NCBI GenBank assembly: GCA_902797305.1
Contig: CADBSK010000093.1
Coordinates: 1-42,903 of the forward strand
Direction of reading: 5' to 3'
Length of the DNA: 42,903 nt
From: an uncultured Spirochaetaceae bacterium
GTDB lineage: Bacteria; Spirochaetota; Spirochaetia; Treponematales; Treponemataceae
Shown: positions 17,015-26,296 of the stretch, piece after piece
Layout: every line of letters begins with the position of its first letter
Numbering within the stretch: the first letter of the stretch is position 1
The notes under the pieces: generated by a model
The model's database searches: none
What the model was told of the DNA's origin: nothing
What the model saw: only the letters and a program-made list of their open reading frames with translations
Position numbers and translations under genes: made by a program

Positions 17015-18895
17015 ATGGCAAAAAAGACCTTTATTCATCCGGCACCAAAATATATTATAACATTACTTCACTGGTGGGAATTCTGTTTTGCCTTTCTTAT
17101 TGGTGGAATTGAAATTTATTTCAGCAAGAACGTTTTCTCTTCTTTCTCTGACCTCTTTAAATTAATGGCAATGCCACCACACATTTTTTACATCGTTCTC
17201 AATCTTCTTTTAATCTTTTTTGTAGACCGCAATCTTTCTCAAACTTTAATGAACTACGACGGTTCAGAAGCATCCTACAAAAAATGCGTCAAAGCCTATC
17301 AGGCTCACTGTACCTTTAACCTGTGGTCTCCTTATTTTATGGGCACTGGATACGTTTTCTGTATGTATCTTTCAGGAATGATGGCACACATCAAGTTTGG
17401 CTTTTTTGAACTTTTGTACATAGCAATTTTTTCTTCATGTCTTGTACCTACTTTCTTTTATAATTTATGGCAAAACAGTTATGACAGATGGCTTTCATTC
17501 TTCCCTATGAAAGAAGAAAAACCTCAAATCAAAATCAGCAAACGCCTTATGTCTACAACTTTCCTTTCCATAATTGGTATCGGTGCAAGCGTTATGAGTG
17601 CCATCTGCTCTACAATGTACAGATACAAACAGGATCCAACAATTCCGTTTACCGCAACCTTCTTTAGAATCTGGATTCCAATTTTTTTCGTTGGAATAAA
17701 CTTTTCTATCGTAAACATGTGGCTTGTAATTCATAGCATTTCCACAAAAATCCGCAGTTTAAGCGCCCTCACCAAAGAAATTTCAAAAGGAAACTTTTCC
17801 GGTGCCCAAGAACCAATCCAGAGTCGCGATGAATTTGGTATCCTTGTTACAAACATCAACTTCTTCTTTGAAAGCATGAAAAAGCTCTTGCAAGGGGTAA
17901 ATTCCAATGTTTCTTCTTCTGTAGAAATGAACACAGAACTTAACTCCAACATGGATGCCAGCAACCAGAATATCAAAACAATTATTAACAGCATCAATAC
18001 AATCCAGAGCGATATTAACAATCAGGACGGAATTATTTCCAACACAATTAATGTTTCTAATGAAATTATTCAGAATATCCAGACTCTTAATGCCCAAGTT
18101 GACGACCAGAGTTCTTGTGTAGAAGAAAGTGCCGCAGCCGTACGAGAAATGATTGCCAACATCCAGAGCGTTACCAACATTTTGGAAAAAAATCAGGTTC
18201 AGGCTCAAAATCTCGATAAAGCCAGTACAGAAGGTCTCAATAAAGTAAATCAGGCCGCAAAACTTTCAGAACAGATTCTCGAAGAAAGTGCCGGCCTCAT
18301 GGAAGCTTCTAACATTATCCAGAACCTTGCAGAACAGACCAACCTTTTAGCTATGAATGCCTCTATCGAAGCCGCTCATGCCGGTAAAGCAGGTCAGGGA
18401 TTTAAGGTTGTTGCCAGCGAAATCCGAAAACTTGCTGAGCAGTCAAATGTACAGGGTAAAAATATTGGAGAAAGCCTTGATCACCTCAAAGAAGCCATTT
18501 ACGGCGTTACCGAAAGTAACAAGCAGGTGCAGAAGCAGTTCAATGTAATTTTTGAATTATCTCAAAGTGTAAATCAGCAGGAAACCGTCGTACTCAATGC
18601 CATGCAGGAACAATCCGTAGGTTCTAACCAAATCATGGAAGCAATGCATCAGATCGACAGTGCGACCCAGCTTGTAAAAGACAGTTCCGTCAAAATGCGC
18701 CAGGGCGGTTCTTTAGTTCAGGAACATATGAACAAGCTCTCAACAACTTCTAAAAACATCACCAGCGCAATGAATCAGATTAGTCAGGAAACCAGCGACA
18801 TCGTAGACGCCATCAAAAACGTAAATACTTCATCCCAAAAGTCCAACGATATGCTCAACACCCTGCAGGATGAAGTATCTAAATACACACTTTAA
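17015..18895 (+). CDS. Methyl-accepting chemotaxis protein with six-TM sensor
   Basis: A 626-residue chemoreceptor. The ATG at 17015 was chosen because AGGAGG lies just before it; a GTG further upstream would put that site inside the gene. Six hydrophobic segments (~14-36, 54-71, 106-124, 130-150, 178-200, 212-240) replace the usual two-TM plus periplasmic ligand domain. HAMP follows at ~240-292 and a cytoplasmic signalling coiled coil to the end. The hairpin tip AEQTNLLAMNASIEAAHAG and [14 protein letters not shown] contact CheA/CheW. Sensing is probably within or at the membrane (e.g. redox, lipophilic or proton-linked signals), which is inference. No other che gene is adjacent. Confidence 0.92.
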   Translation: MAKKTFIHPAPKYIITLLHWWEFCFAFLIGGIEIYFSKNVFSSFSDLFKLMAMPPHIFYIVLNLLLIFFVDRNLSQTLMNYDGSEASYKKCVKAYQAHCTFNLWSPYFMGTGYVFCMYLSGMMAHIKFGFFELLYIAIFSSCLVPTFFYNLWQNSYDRWLSFFPMKEEKPQIKISKRLMSTTFLSIIGIGASVMSAICSTMYRYKQDPTIPFTATFFRIWIPIFFVGINFSIVNMWLVIHSISTKIRSLSALTKEISKGNFSGAQEPIQSRDEFGILVTNINFFFESMKKLLQGVNSNVSSSVEMNTELNSNMDASNQNIKTIINSINTIQSDINNQDGIISNTINVSNEIIQNIQTLNAQVDDQSSCVEESAAAVREMIANIQSVTNILEKNQVQAQNLDKASTEGLNKVNQAAKLSEQILEESAGLMEASNIIQNLAEQTNLLAMNASIEAAHAGKAGQGFKVVASEIRKLAEQSNVQGKNIGESLDHLKEAIYGVTESNKQVQKQFNVIFELSQSVNQQETVVLNAMQEQSVGSNQIMEAMHQIDSATQLVKDSSVKMRQGGSLVQEHMNKLSTTSKNITSAMNQISQETSDIVDAIKNVNTSSQKSNDMLNTLQDEVSKYTL

Positions 18896-18908
18896 TGGAA
18901 ACAGGCTT

Positions 18909-19115
18909 AATTTCGAGTTTATTACAGGTTGCATTAAAATTGGCGCGAAGGAGACTTGAGGTGGAACGAAAACATTCTGTTTGTTGTTTGCCGCAAAGCG
19001 GCAAAGTAAATAGTTACTTTACAACAAACAGCATGTAGCGCTATATAGCGCGGTTTCGATTCCACACAAGGCGACTGGGAGCCAATTTTTATGTAGATTG
19101 CCTAAACTCGAATTT
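18909..19115. repeat. Nested palindromic repeat (~207 bp), MITE- or REP-like
   Basis: The element folds on itself over its whole length. Outer arms TTCGAGTTTA (18912-18921) and TAAACTCGAA (19103-19112) pair. Inside them AAAATTGGC-like and GTGGAA/TTCCAC arms pair, then CTGTTTGTTGT (18977-18987) pairs perfectly with ACAACAAACAG (19021-19031). The centre carries hairpins TTGCCGC-AAA-GCGGCAA (18988-19004) and AAAGTAA-ATAG-TTACTTT (19003-19020), and the right side has the palindrome GCGCTATATAGCGC. No coding frame. The right half recurs at 12-56. It fills the gap between the chemoreceptor and folD and just reaches the folD stop codon. Confidence 0.7.
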
Positions 19116-19986
19116 AAAGTGTATTCTCCGCTGCTTCCAGCGTGTTAAACATAAGCATTGCGATAGTCATAGGACCTACTCCACCAGGAACTGGAGTAAT
19201 AAAACTTGCTGTATCCAGTAAATCATTGTAATCACAATCCCCAATCAGTCTAAAACCATTCTTTTTTGTGCTGTCAGGAATACGGTTTACACCAACATCG
19301 ATTACAACGGCACCTTCTTTTACCATATCCTTTGTAACAGTATGAGGATGACCGCTGGCAGCAATAATAATGTCAGCCTGTCTTGTAATTTCTGCCATAT
19401 TTTTTGTACCTGTATGACAAATAGTTACAGTACAGTTTGTTTCTTTTCTAGCAAGAAGAAGTGAAACAGGTTTTCCAACGATGTTAGAGCGACCGATTAC
19501 AACGGCATGCTTTCCGCTTGTTTCGATTCCCATCTTCTGGAGCAATACGATTATTCCGTGAGGAGTACAAGGCAGGAATGCCTTTTTACCAATTACGAGG
19601 TTTCCCACATTTACAGGGTGAAAACCGTCTACATCTTTTTCAGGATTTATTGCAAGAAGCACTTTTTCTTCATTAATGTGTTTTGGAAGCGGCAACTGCA
19701 CCAGAATTCCATGAACTGAAGAATCGGCATTTAAATCCGCAATGATTTTTAATAATTCTTCTTCTGTTGTGCTTTCAGGAAGATGCATACTTCTGTCAGC
19801 CATACCAACTTCGGCAAGAGCCTTTTGTTTTCCTGTAACATAAGAAACGCTTGCTGGATTTTCTCCTACAAGTATAACTGCTAGACAAGGTGTTACACCT
19901 TTTTGCTTAAGAGCAGTTACTTTTTCTTTTACTTCTTCTCTTACCTGTGCGGCGATTGCTTTACCATCGATAATTGTAGCACTCAT
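19114..19986 (-). CDS. folD: Methylenetetrahydrofolate dehydrogenase/cyclohydrolase FolD
   Basis: A 290-residue bifunctional enzyme: 5,10-methylene-THF to 5,10-methenyl-THF (NADP-linked), then to 10-formyl-THF. The family motifs are all present: SYVTGKQKA with the catalytic Lys (~56), [36 protein letters not shown] (nucleotide-binding) and the terminal [11 protein letters not shown]. Normal length. GGAAGG precedes the ATG. Single-gene unit, convergent with the chemoreceptor gene. It supplies one-carbon units for purines and formyl-Met. Confidence 0.95.
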   Translation of the reverse strand: MSATIIDGKAIAAQVREEVKEKVTALKQKGVTPCLAVILVGENPASVSYVTGKQKALAEVGMADRSMHLPESTTEEELLKIIADLNADSSVHGILVQLPLPKHINEEKVLLAINPEKDVDGFHPVNVGNLVIGKKAFLPCTPHGIIVLLQKMGIETSGKHAVVIGRSNIVGKPVSLLLARKETNCTVTICHTGTKNMAEITRQADIIIAASGHPHTVTKDMVKEGAVVIDVGVNRIPDSTKKNGFRLIGDCDYNDLLDTASFITPVPGGVGPMTIAMLMFNTLEAAENTL

Positions 19987-20110
19987 TTGTTACCTTCCAT
20001 GCCTTATATTGTTATATTGTAAAAAGGCTCTAAAAAATGTATAGTCAATATACTCTTTTTTTAATCTATTTTCTATATATTGTTAAAAATATAAAAATGT
20101 GAGGATTTTT

Positions 20111-20734
20111 ATGAAGCGTCTCGTTTGTCTTATGGGGGGACTATTAATCTTATCAAGTTCTATTTTTGCACAAAATCAGATTATTGATGATCAGGAAACT
20201 GACGATATCGATGTACCTGTTCAGGAATACGAATACGACCAGAATGGTAAGGGTGATCAGTTTATAAAAATTGGGATCATGCCAAACTTTCCGTTAAATT
20301 TTAAAATGGACGGAAATGACCAGCTTTATATTGGAGGCGCCGTTCAGCTTGGTTATTACCGTTTTTTAAATTCCTGGTTCGCTGCTGGCGGTGAACTTAT
20401 GGCAGGATACAATCTTTCTCGGGGAAGCAACATTCTGACCTTTGTACCAATTACTGGTGGAGTTATGTTCCAGCCAACCATCTGGAAATTTGAATTTCCT
20501 ATTAACTTATCTCTTGGTATTGCCTTTTCTACCTGTCAGAACAAAAAGCGCTTTCCTGACCCTGTTTTTAAGGCTGAAGCAGGAGCTTTTTTCCGTATTG
20601 CAGAAAGCTGGTCATTTGGTTTAAGCGGACAATTCCTTGTATTACCTAACTGGTGGTACGATCAGGGAACTGTAGCAGATCCATTTACAGGTCTTTTTAC
20701 CCAGGCAACCATCTCCGCAAGATATCACTTCTAA
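20111..20734 (+). CDS. Outer-membrane beta-barrel-like exported protein
   Basis: A ~207-residue exported protein. The ATG at 20111 was chosen because GAGGA lies six bases upstream and it gives a clean signal peptide (MKRLVCLMGGLLILSSSIFA, then QNQ). The GTG at 20099 would overlap that ribosome site. An acidic linker (DDQETDDIDVPVQEYEYD) is followed by alternating beta strands (FIKIGIMPNFPLNF, YIGGAVQLGYYRF, WFAAGGELMAGY) and a final aromatic strand ending YHF, typical of small outer-membrane barrels. No specific family recognised. It is followed after 15 bases by a lipoprotein gene and is probably co-transcribed with it. Confidence 0.7.
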   Translation: MKRLVCLMGGLLILSSSIFAQNQIIDDQETDDIDVPVQEYEYDQNGKGDQFIKIGIMPNFPLNFKMDGNDQLYIGGAVQLGYYRFLNSWFAAGGELMAGYNLSRGSNILTFVPITGGVMFQPTIWKFEFPINLSLGIAFSTCQNKKRFPDPVFKAEAGAFFRIAESWSFGLSGQFLVLPNWWYDQGTVADPFTGLFTQATISARYHF

Positions 20735-20749
20735 TTTGAGGAACCCTAA

Positions 20750-22126
20750 ATGAAAAAATTAATTAAAATATTTTTGGCAAGTTTGTTTATAAGCGTTACT
20801 TTTTCAAGCTGTTACAATGTAATTTTTCAAAATATCCTTAAAGAAGTTCCTCTTAACGACGGAAGCGTAACCGGCTTTGTTAATAAAACCGTTCGCGTGG
20901 GTTCAGGCGACAGCGAATACATTTTTACCCAGAACGGCTGTTTATATGCAAAAAAAGTTCCTTCAAATGAAGAAGAAGTTCAGAAGTTCCATCAGTATGG
21001 TGCATGGACTCGCGTTTCATATTTCCAGGAAGTAACCTATGATTACTGGAATGCAAAGTTTAATGGCTTCCACGTTTATAATCTTGCATCCGACAAGGAT
21101 TACCTTTATGTAATCGGATATACACCTGCAATTGACGAAACAGAAGGTGTTAATATTCCTTCTGATATCAAAGTATACTGCCTTCCTGTTACTTCTATTC
21201 AGGCCTGCTACAACTCAGATTTAGACCAGACAAACAACAATCTGGCTGCCCTCACTGGCTGGGAAGAATTAACACAAATCAACGAAAAAATCGCCACTTA
21301 TATTCAGGCTTGTAAAGAAAGTACTGCGTGGGATTATTCTTCATATTTTTTAAGAAATATCAGTATTTGTCTTTTTAGCTCAGACGATAAGGATACTCCA
21401 GAAAACCGCAATGCCTACATCAGAATTGGCGGCGGTTACGGTATGACAACAAGCGAAACTGTCAGCACAAACAATTACTGGAACGGAAGCGAAAATGCCA
21501 CCGCAAACATTTATAAATTAAACGGTTCAACAGGTGAATCCCTTGTAGCAAGTCCAACCACCAGTGAAGACAAAACTCTTGGAACCTTATCTGTAGATAC
21601 TGTAAGCGTTGTAAATTTTGGAGGAACAGACTACTTCTTTGACAAGCTTGCTTCAGGTAAATACGAAGATTTTACAGGAAGTTCCGGCGTTGAACAGTTT
21701 ATGTACTATGCAGACGGAGCAAACGTTTACTGGTCAACAACTGACACATCAGAATTCTCTTTAGACACAAACGTAATTGCAAGCGGATTTGGATACAGTA
21801 TCATCAGTTCATGCTGCACTTTGGACTCAATCCTTTTTGGAACAATGAAAGGCGGTGTTTATAAGCTGGATGTTTCAGGCAACGCTTTAGGTTCAAAAGC
21901 ATCATTTGTGACCAACGCAGACTCTGTAATGACAAGTCCTTACATCATCAGAATGTTGTTCTGCGAAGACCCGGCACAGCTTGAATTAGATGCAACTCTC
22001 TACAGTTCCATGGACTTTGTTTACACAGCAAGTACAGCAGGAACAACTTATAAAAACCGAGGCCTCTGGTCTTACTATCCAAACAGAGCAGATAACACAG
22101 ACTATTACCACTGGAACAGAGAATAA
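20750..22126 (+). CDS. Predicted lipoprotein, unknown function
   Basis: A 458-residue protein with a lipoprotein signal: charged start, hydrophobic core and TFSSC with Cys21 as the lipidated residue. Serine at -1 is accepted by spirochete lipoboxes. The mature part is beta-rich and contains recurring Tyr/Gly-rich short strands (DYLYVIGY, DSVLFGTMKGGVYKLD-like), which suggests a propeller- or repeat-type surface fold; no domain was recognised. GAGGA precedes the ATG. It follows the beta-barrel gene by 15 bases, so the two may form an outer-membrane pair. Confidence 0.65.
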   Translation: MKKLIKIFLASLFISVTFSSCYNVIFQNILKEVPLNDGSVTGFVNKTVRVGSGDSEYIFTQNGCLYAKKVPSNEEEVQKFHQYGAWTRVSYFQEVTYDYWNAKFNGFHVYNLASDKDYLYVIGYTPAIDETEGVNIPSDIKVYCLPVTSIQACYNSDLDQTNNNLAALTGWEELTQINEKIATYIQACKESTAWDYSSYFLRNISICLFSSDDKDTPENRNAYIRIGGGYGMTTSETVSTNNYWNGSENATANIYKLNGSTGESLVASPTTSEDKTLGTLSVDTVSVVNFGGTDYFFDKLASGKYEDFTGSSGVEQFMYYADGANVYWSTTDTSEFSLDTNVIASGFGYSIISSCCTLDSILFGTMKGGVYKLDVSGNALGSKASFVTNADSVMTSPYIIRMLFCEDPAQLELDATLYSSMDFVYTASTAGTTYKNRGLWSYYPNRADNTDYYHWNRE

Positions 22127-22164
22127 TTTTACTTCAAGGTTTTGAATATAAAGGAAAATAAACA

Positions 22165-22479
22165 ATGATTGAATTAAACAGTAAAGCTCGAAAAATATTA
22201 GAAAAATATGCCCATGATCTTAATCCGGTTGTAATCATCGGCGGAAACGGAGTTACAGAAGGCTTAGAAGGCAAAGTTCAGGCAGAATTAAATGCCCACG
22301 AACTTATTAAAGTAAAATTTAACGAATTTAAAGATGAAAAAATTGATTTAGCAAACGGTCTGGCTTCTTCATGCCAGGCAACACTTGTACGCATTATCGG
22401 CAACGTTGCAATTTTTTACAAACCAGCCGAAGAAGCAAAAAACCGTAAATACGAAAAAGAATTGAATAAAGTATTATAA
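22165..22479 (+). CDS. yhbY: YhbY-family (CRM domain) RNA-binding protein
   Basis: A 104-residue single CRM domain protein. It shows the family layout: an N-terminal helix (LNSKARKILEKYAHDL), VVIIGGNGVTEGL with the conserved GxxG-type loop, then HELIKVKF and a final VRIIGNVAIFYKP strand. CRM proteins bind RNA; the E. coli relative associates with pre-50S ribosomal particles. Normal size. AAGGA lies upstream. It sits between the lipoprotein gene and the ABC system and may share their transcript. Confidence 0.88.
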   Translation: MIELNSKARKILEKYAHDLNPVVIIGGNGVTEGLEGKVQAELNAHELIKVKFNEFKDEKIDLANGLASSCQATLVRIIGNVAIFYKPAEEAKNRKYEKELNKVL

Positions 22480-22509
22480 CTCAGATTTTATATAAAAAAG
22501 AGGATAGTC

Positions 22510-23445
22510 ATGATTGAGGTATCACACGTTTCCCGAAACTTTGGTACATTCCGTGCGGTAAACGATATTAGTTTCTCAATTCCTTCAGGACAAATCGTTG
22601 GACTTTTGGGACCTAATGGCGCCGGAAAAACTACCACAATGAGAATGATTACAGGGTTCTTAAAACCATCCAGTGGAACAATTACCATTGATGGTACAGA
22701 CATTGCAGAATCCCCTGTAATTTGTAAAAGCAAAATCGGCTATATGCCAGAAAGTGCTCCGCTTTACGGAGAAATGATTGTTGAAGATTACCTGCGCTAT
22801 GTTGCAGATATTCAGGGACAAAATCCTGACACAAAAGTTCCTTTGCTATGTAAAGAATGTGGTCTTAAAGAAGTAATGCACAAAAACATTGCAGAATTAA
22901 GCCGTGGATACAGACAGCGTGTAGGTCTTGCTCACGCTCTTATGAACGACCCAAAAATCTTGATTCTTGATGAACCTACAAGCGGTCTGGACCCTAACCA
23001 GATAGAAGATGTTAGAGCTTTAATCAAAGAAATCGGTAAAACCCGTACAGTAATTATTTCAACCCACATTTTAAGTGAAGTAGAAATGCTTTGTAGCCGC
23101 GTTATTATTATCAGTGGCGGAAAAATGGTTGCAGACAGCCCTACCGACAAACTCCGTGAGAACTACGGTAATGCTTCTATTGTTACAGTAACCGCAAAAG
23201 CCAGCGAATCAGAACTTAGTCAGGTAATCAATTCTATCGATGGAGTAGCTTCTATGGAACTTGCTTCAGGAGAATTACCTGGTACTTCTTGCGCAAATAT
23301 TACAGTAAAAGCACAAACCGAAATCCGTCCAGAGCTTGCAAAGGCGATTTTGGCAAATGGCTACGACCTTTACCAGTTACAAATCGTTAAAAATAGCCTC
23401 GAAGATGTATTCCATACTCTTACTCAGGAGGTTTCAAATGACTAG
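22510..23445 (+). CDS. ABC transporter ATP-binding protein (GldA-like)
   Basis: A 311-residue ABC ATPase. Walker A GPNGAGKTT (34-42), signature LSRGYRQRVG (~138-147), Walker B ILILDEPTSGLDP and the switch His in STHILSE. The C-terminal ~90 residues form an extra regulatory domain, as in GldA/ABC-2 type ATPases. It overlaps the permease gene by eight bases. With the next three genes it forms the recognisable ATPase / ABC-2 permease / GldG-like / DUF4340 set found in many Gram-negative lineages. In Bacteroidetes the set is linked to gliding, but here it probably serves envelope export. The substrate is unknown. Confidence 0.92.
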   Translation: MIEVSHVSRNFGTFRAVNDISFSIPSGQIVGLLGPNGAGKTTTMRMITGFLKPSSGTITIDGTDIAESPVICKSKIGYMPESAPLYGEMIVEDYLRYVADIQGQNPDTKVPLLCKECGLKEVMHKNIAELSRGYRQRVGLAHALMNDPKILILDEPTSGLDPNQIEDVRALIKEIGKTRTVIISTHILSEVEMLCSRVIIISGGKMVADSPTDKLRENYGNASIVTVTAKASESELSQVINSIDGVASMELASGELPGTSCANITVKAQTEIRPELAKAILANGYDLYQLQIVKNSLEDVFHTLTQEVSND

Positions 23446-24199
23446 CAATGAATTTAAACCAAAAAATCCTTCACTTGTAATTGCAAAACGAGAATTAAAC
23501 TCTTATTTTTCTAGTCCAATTGCATATATCGTAATCGGAATCAACATTCTCCTTTTAGGACTTACTTTCTTTAAGGGATTGTTTTTGGGATATAACTTCT
23601 TTTTGTATAAAAGTGCAGATTTAAGATATCTTTTCTTATTTCAGGCAATTCTTTTAACAGTTTTTATTCCAATCATTACAATGAAAACTTTTTCAGAAGA
23701 AAAAAGAAGCGGTTCTATCGAAACTCTCATGACATTGCCAATTACAGAAGTAAGTGTTATTACCGGTAAATGTCTTGCCTCTTTTGCAACTTCTTTGATT
23801 GTTGTAGCCCCAACTGTATTTATTCCTATTTTAACAGCATTTTGCGGTCACATCGACTTTAACCAGGTAATTTCCGGTTACCTTGGTCTCATTCTGCTAA
23901 GTGCGTTGTTCAGCACAATCGGAGTTTTTGCTTCAAGTGTTACAAAGCATCAGATTGTTTCATTATTTATAAGTCTTCCAATTTGTGGAGTTTTGATGAG
24001 TATTTATCTTCCTTTCTCTCAAATTCCACAAGGTGTTCCACATTTTATCGATAGCTTTTTTAAGTTTATTTCTACTTACGAACACTTTGGTGCAATTGCA
24101 AAAGGTATTCTTGATACCCGTGATCTGCTCTATTTTGTTTGTCTTACAGCATTTTTCTTCTGTATGACCGTAGTTACACAGCAAAAAGAAAGAAGATAA
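23438..24199 (+). CDS. ABC-2 type permease (GldF-like)
   Basis: A 253-residue integral membrane protein. The ATG at 23438 was chosen because AGGAGG lies seven bases upstream; longer starts run far into the ATPase gene. After a short cytoplasmic start (SLVIAKRELNSYFSS, the conserved entry of this family) come about six TM helices. The conserved segment KTFSEEKRSGSIETLMTLPI lies between TM2 and TM3. It pairs with the GldA-like ATPase and precedes the GldG-like protein by 12 bases. Confidence 0.9.
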   Translation: MTSNEFKPKNPSLVIAKRELNSYFSSPIAYIVIGINILLLGLTFFKGLFLGYNFFLYKSADLRYLFLFQAILLTVFIPIITMKTFSEEKRSGSIETLMTLPITEVSVITGKCLASFATSLIVVAPTVFIPILTAFCGHIDFNQVISGYLGLILLSALFSTIGVFASSVTKHQIVSLFISLPICGVLMSIYLPFSQIPQGVPHFIDSFFKFISTYEHFGAIAKGILDTRDLLYFVCLTAFFFCMTVVTQQKERR

Positions 24200-24211
24200 G
24201 GAGAAGTAGAA

Positions 24212-26296
24212 ATGAATAAATTTATCAAATGGCTAAAAAGCCCTGCCAGCGATTTTGTTCTTTTATGTATCATCCTGGTTCTTATCAACATAATCAGCGC
24301 AAGAGCATTTTTACGTCTGGACTTTACTCAGCAGAGAACTTATTCCCTATCAGAATCAAGTAAACAGACTGTAAAAACTCTAACAGAACCTCTTTCAATC
24401 AATGTATTCTTTAGCGACAATCTGCCTTCCGGCTACACTAAGGTTCCTCAATATGTAAAAGATATTCTTGCTGAATACAAAGGCGCAGGAAATAAAAACC
24501 TCAATGTAACATACTATAACATGGCAAAACCTGAAAACGAAAAAATCGCTCAAGGTTATGGCCTTCATAAGATTCAAATTCAGGAAGTAAAAAACAACGA
24601 AGTTGGTTTTAAGCAGGTTTGGATGGGTCTTGCAATTACTTATGGAGACACAATCGAAGTTTTAGATTCCATCACATCTGAACAGGGATTTGAATACAAC
24701 CTGACAACAAAAATCTCCAAAGCAATCAGTACAACTGATGCATTGGCAGGCCTTTCAAGTGGCGACAACATTACTCTTACCCTTTATCAGTCAGATGATT
24801 TAGCTCAATTTAGAATTAACGGCTTTGATAAAGTTTCTGAATACATTCAGGAAGCTTTTAATACTGTAAACAAAAAGAACATGAACCGAATGAGCTACAT
24901 TAAACGCAATCCTTCAAGTGAAGAAATCGACGAAATTGCAGGCAAATACGGTTTACAGACTTTCAACTGGGAAAACAAAGACAAATCCGTGGGTGTAGGC
25001 ACTTTTGGTCTTGTAATTGAACACGGAGATAACTTTAGAACAATTCCGTTAAGCATTGTACGCAGTCTTTTTGGATATCAGGTTAGCGGCTTAGATAATC
25101 TTGAAGCAAGCATCAGCGACAGCCTTCAGGCTCTTTTATCTAAAACAACTCAAATCGGATATCTTACAGGACACAGCGAAGCTAGTTTAGAAGACCAGAA
25201 CGGTGAAAAAATCCACCTGGACACTCTTTTGAGCGACATGTACACTCTCAAAGAATTAAAACTGGAAGAAAGCGATATTCCTGCTAACATCAATTCAATC
25301 ATCATAAATGGTCCAAAAACAGAACTTACAGAAGCAGAATTGTATAAACTTGATCAGTTTGTAATGAAAGGCGGAAACCTTATTATCTTTACAGACCCAT
25401 TCAACGTTGTTCAGGAAAACTACTACAGTCAGCCTGTTTATACACCAATTAACAACGGCTTAAACAAAATCCTTGGAACCTACGGAATTAATCTTCCAAA
25501 TAACTACGTCTTTGACGAACAATGCTATGTTGCACGTCAGCAGGCATACGGAACAATCAAAATGTATTGGGCCCCACAGCTTCAGCGTAAGGATTTGAAC
25601 CAGAAAAATGTAATCACAAAGAATTTGGGCTATGTAATTATGCTTCAGCCAGGTTCTGTTGATGTTTCAAACGCATTAGCAAATAAAGATCTTAAGACAA
25701 CAATTCTTGCAAAAACCTCTAAGCAGGGCTGGATTGAAACAGACAACTTTGAAATTAATCCAAATATGCAGGCTCCCTACGATAAAACAAGAGAATCTGT
25801 TCAGAACCTTGTTGCTCTTGTAGAAGGACGCTTTACATCGGCTTATGACTCTAATCCTCTTGAGAACGCTGACAGTAAAAACGGATTAACTGCAAGCAAT
25901 CACATTAAATTTGGAACCCAAAAAGCAAAGATTTTTGTTTGTAATACAGCTTATGTAACTTCTAACCAGTTAATCGACGAAAACGGAACTCAACCTATCG
26001 CTATGATGATTCGCAATGCAGTTGATTACATGAACGGTAACAGCGACTTGTGTACTATGAGAACAAAAGGACTTACATTAAATACATTAAACATTACCAA
26101 TGGCAAGATGGTACGATTTGTTGAAGTATTCTGTATACTAGGACTTATGCTTATTGTAGCATTGTTCGGGGTTCTGGCGCTGCTTATGCGTCAAAAACAC
26201 AAACGTGCAATTCATTTTGCATACAATCCAAACGATCAGCGCGACAGTTCTACTGCAAACCTTGAAACAAAAGAAGAGGAAGAAAACAATGACTAA
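24212..26296 (+). CDS. GldG-like ABC system auxiliary protein
   Basis: A 694-residue protein with one N-terminal TM (~14-32, LLCIILVLINIISARAFL), a large periplasmic region and one C-terminal TM (~648-668) before a charged cytoplasmic tail. The periplasmic part opens with FTQQRTYSLSESSKQTVK and LSINVFFSDNLP, the family hallmark of GldG/ABC_transp_aux proteins. A later segment, IIINGPKTELTEAELYKLD, then GGNLIIFTDPF, is likewise typical. It probably couples the ABC pair to an extracytoplasmic partner. AGGAG upstream; eight-base overlap with the DUF4340 gene. Confidence 0.87.
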   Translation: MNKFIKWLKSPASDFVLLCIILVLINIISARAFLRLDFTQQRTYSLSESSKQTVKTLTEPLSINVFFSDNLPSGYTKVPQYVKDILAEYKGAGNKNLNVTYYNMAKPENEKIAQGYGLHKIQIQEVKNNEVGFKQVWMGLAITYGDTIEVLDSITSEQGFEYNLTTKISKAISTTDALAGLSSGDNITLTLYQSDDLAQFRINGFDKVSEYIQEAFNTVNKKNMNRMSYIKRNPSSEEIDEIAGKYGLQTFNWENKDKSVGVGTFGLVIEHGDNFRTIPLSIVRSLFGYQVSGLDNLEASISDSLQALLSKTTQIGYLTGHSEASLEDQNGEKIHLDTLLSDMYTLKELKLEESDIPANINSIIINGPKTELTEAELYKLDQFVMKGGNLIIFTDPFNVVQENYYSQPVYTPINNGLNKILGTYGINLPNNYVFDEQCYVARQQAYGTIKMYWAPQLQRKDLNQKNVITKNLGYVIMLQPGSVDVSNALANKDLKTTILAKTSKQGWIETDNFEINPNMQAPYDKTRESVQNLVALVEGRFTSAYDSNPLENADSKNGLTASNHIKFGTQKAKIFVCNTAYVTSNQLIDENGTQPIAMMIRNAVDYMNGNSDLCTMRTKGLTLNTLNITNGKMVRFVEVFCILGLMLIVALFGVLALLMRQKHKRAIHFAYNPNDQRDSSTANLETKEEEENND

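Noticed and set aside
23336-23437. Longer N-terminus for the ABC-2 permease
   Set aside because: It would overlap the ATPase gene by more than 100 bases; the ATG at 23438 has a perfect AGGAGG.
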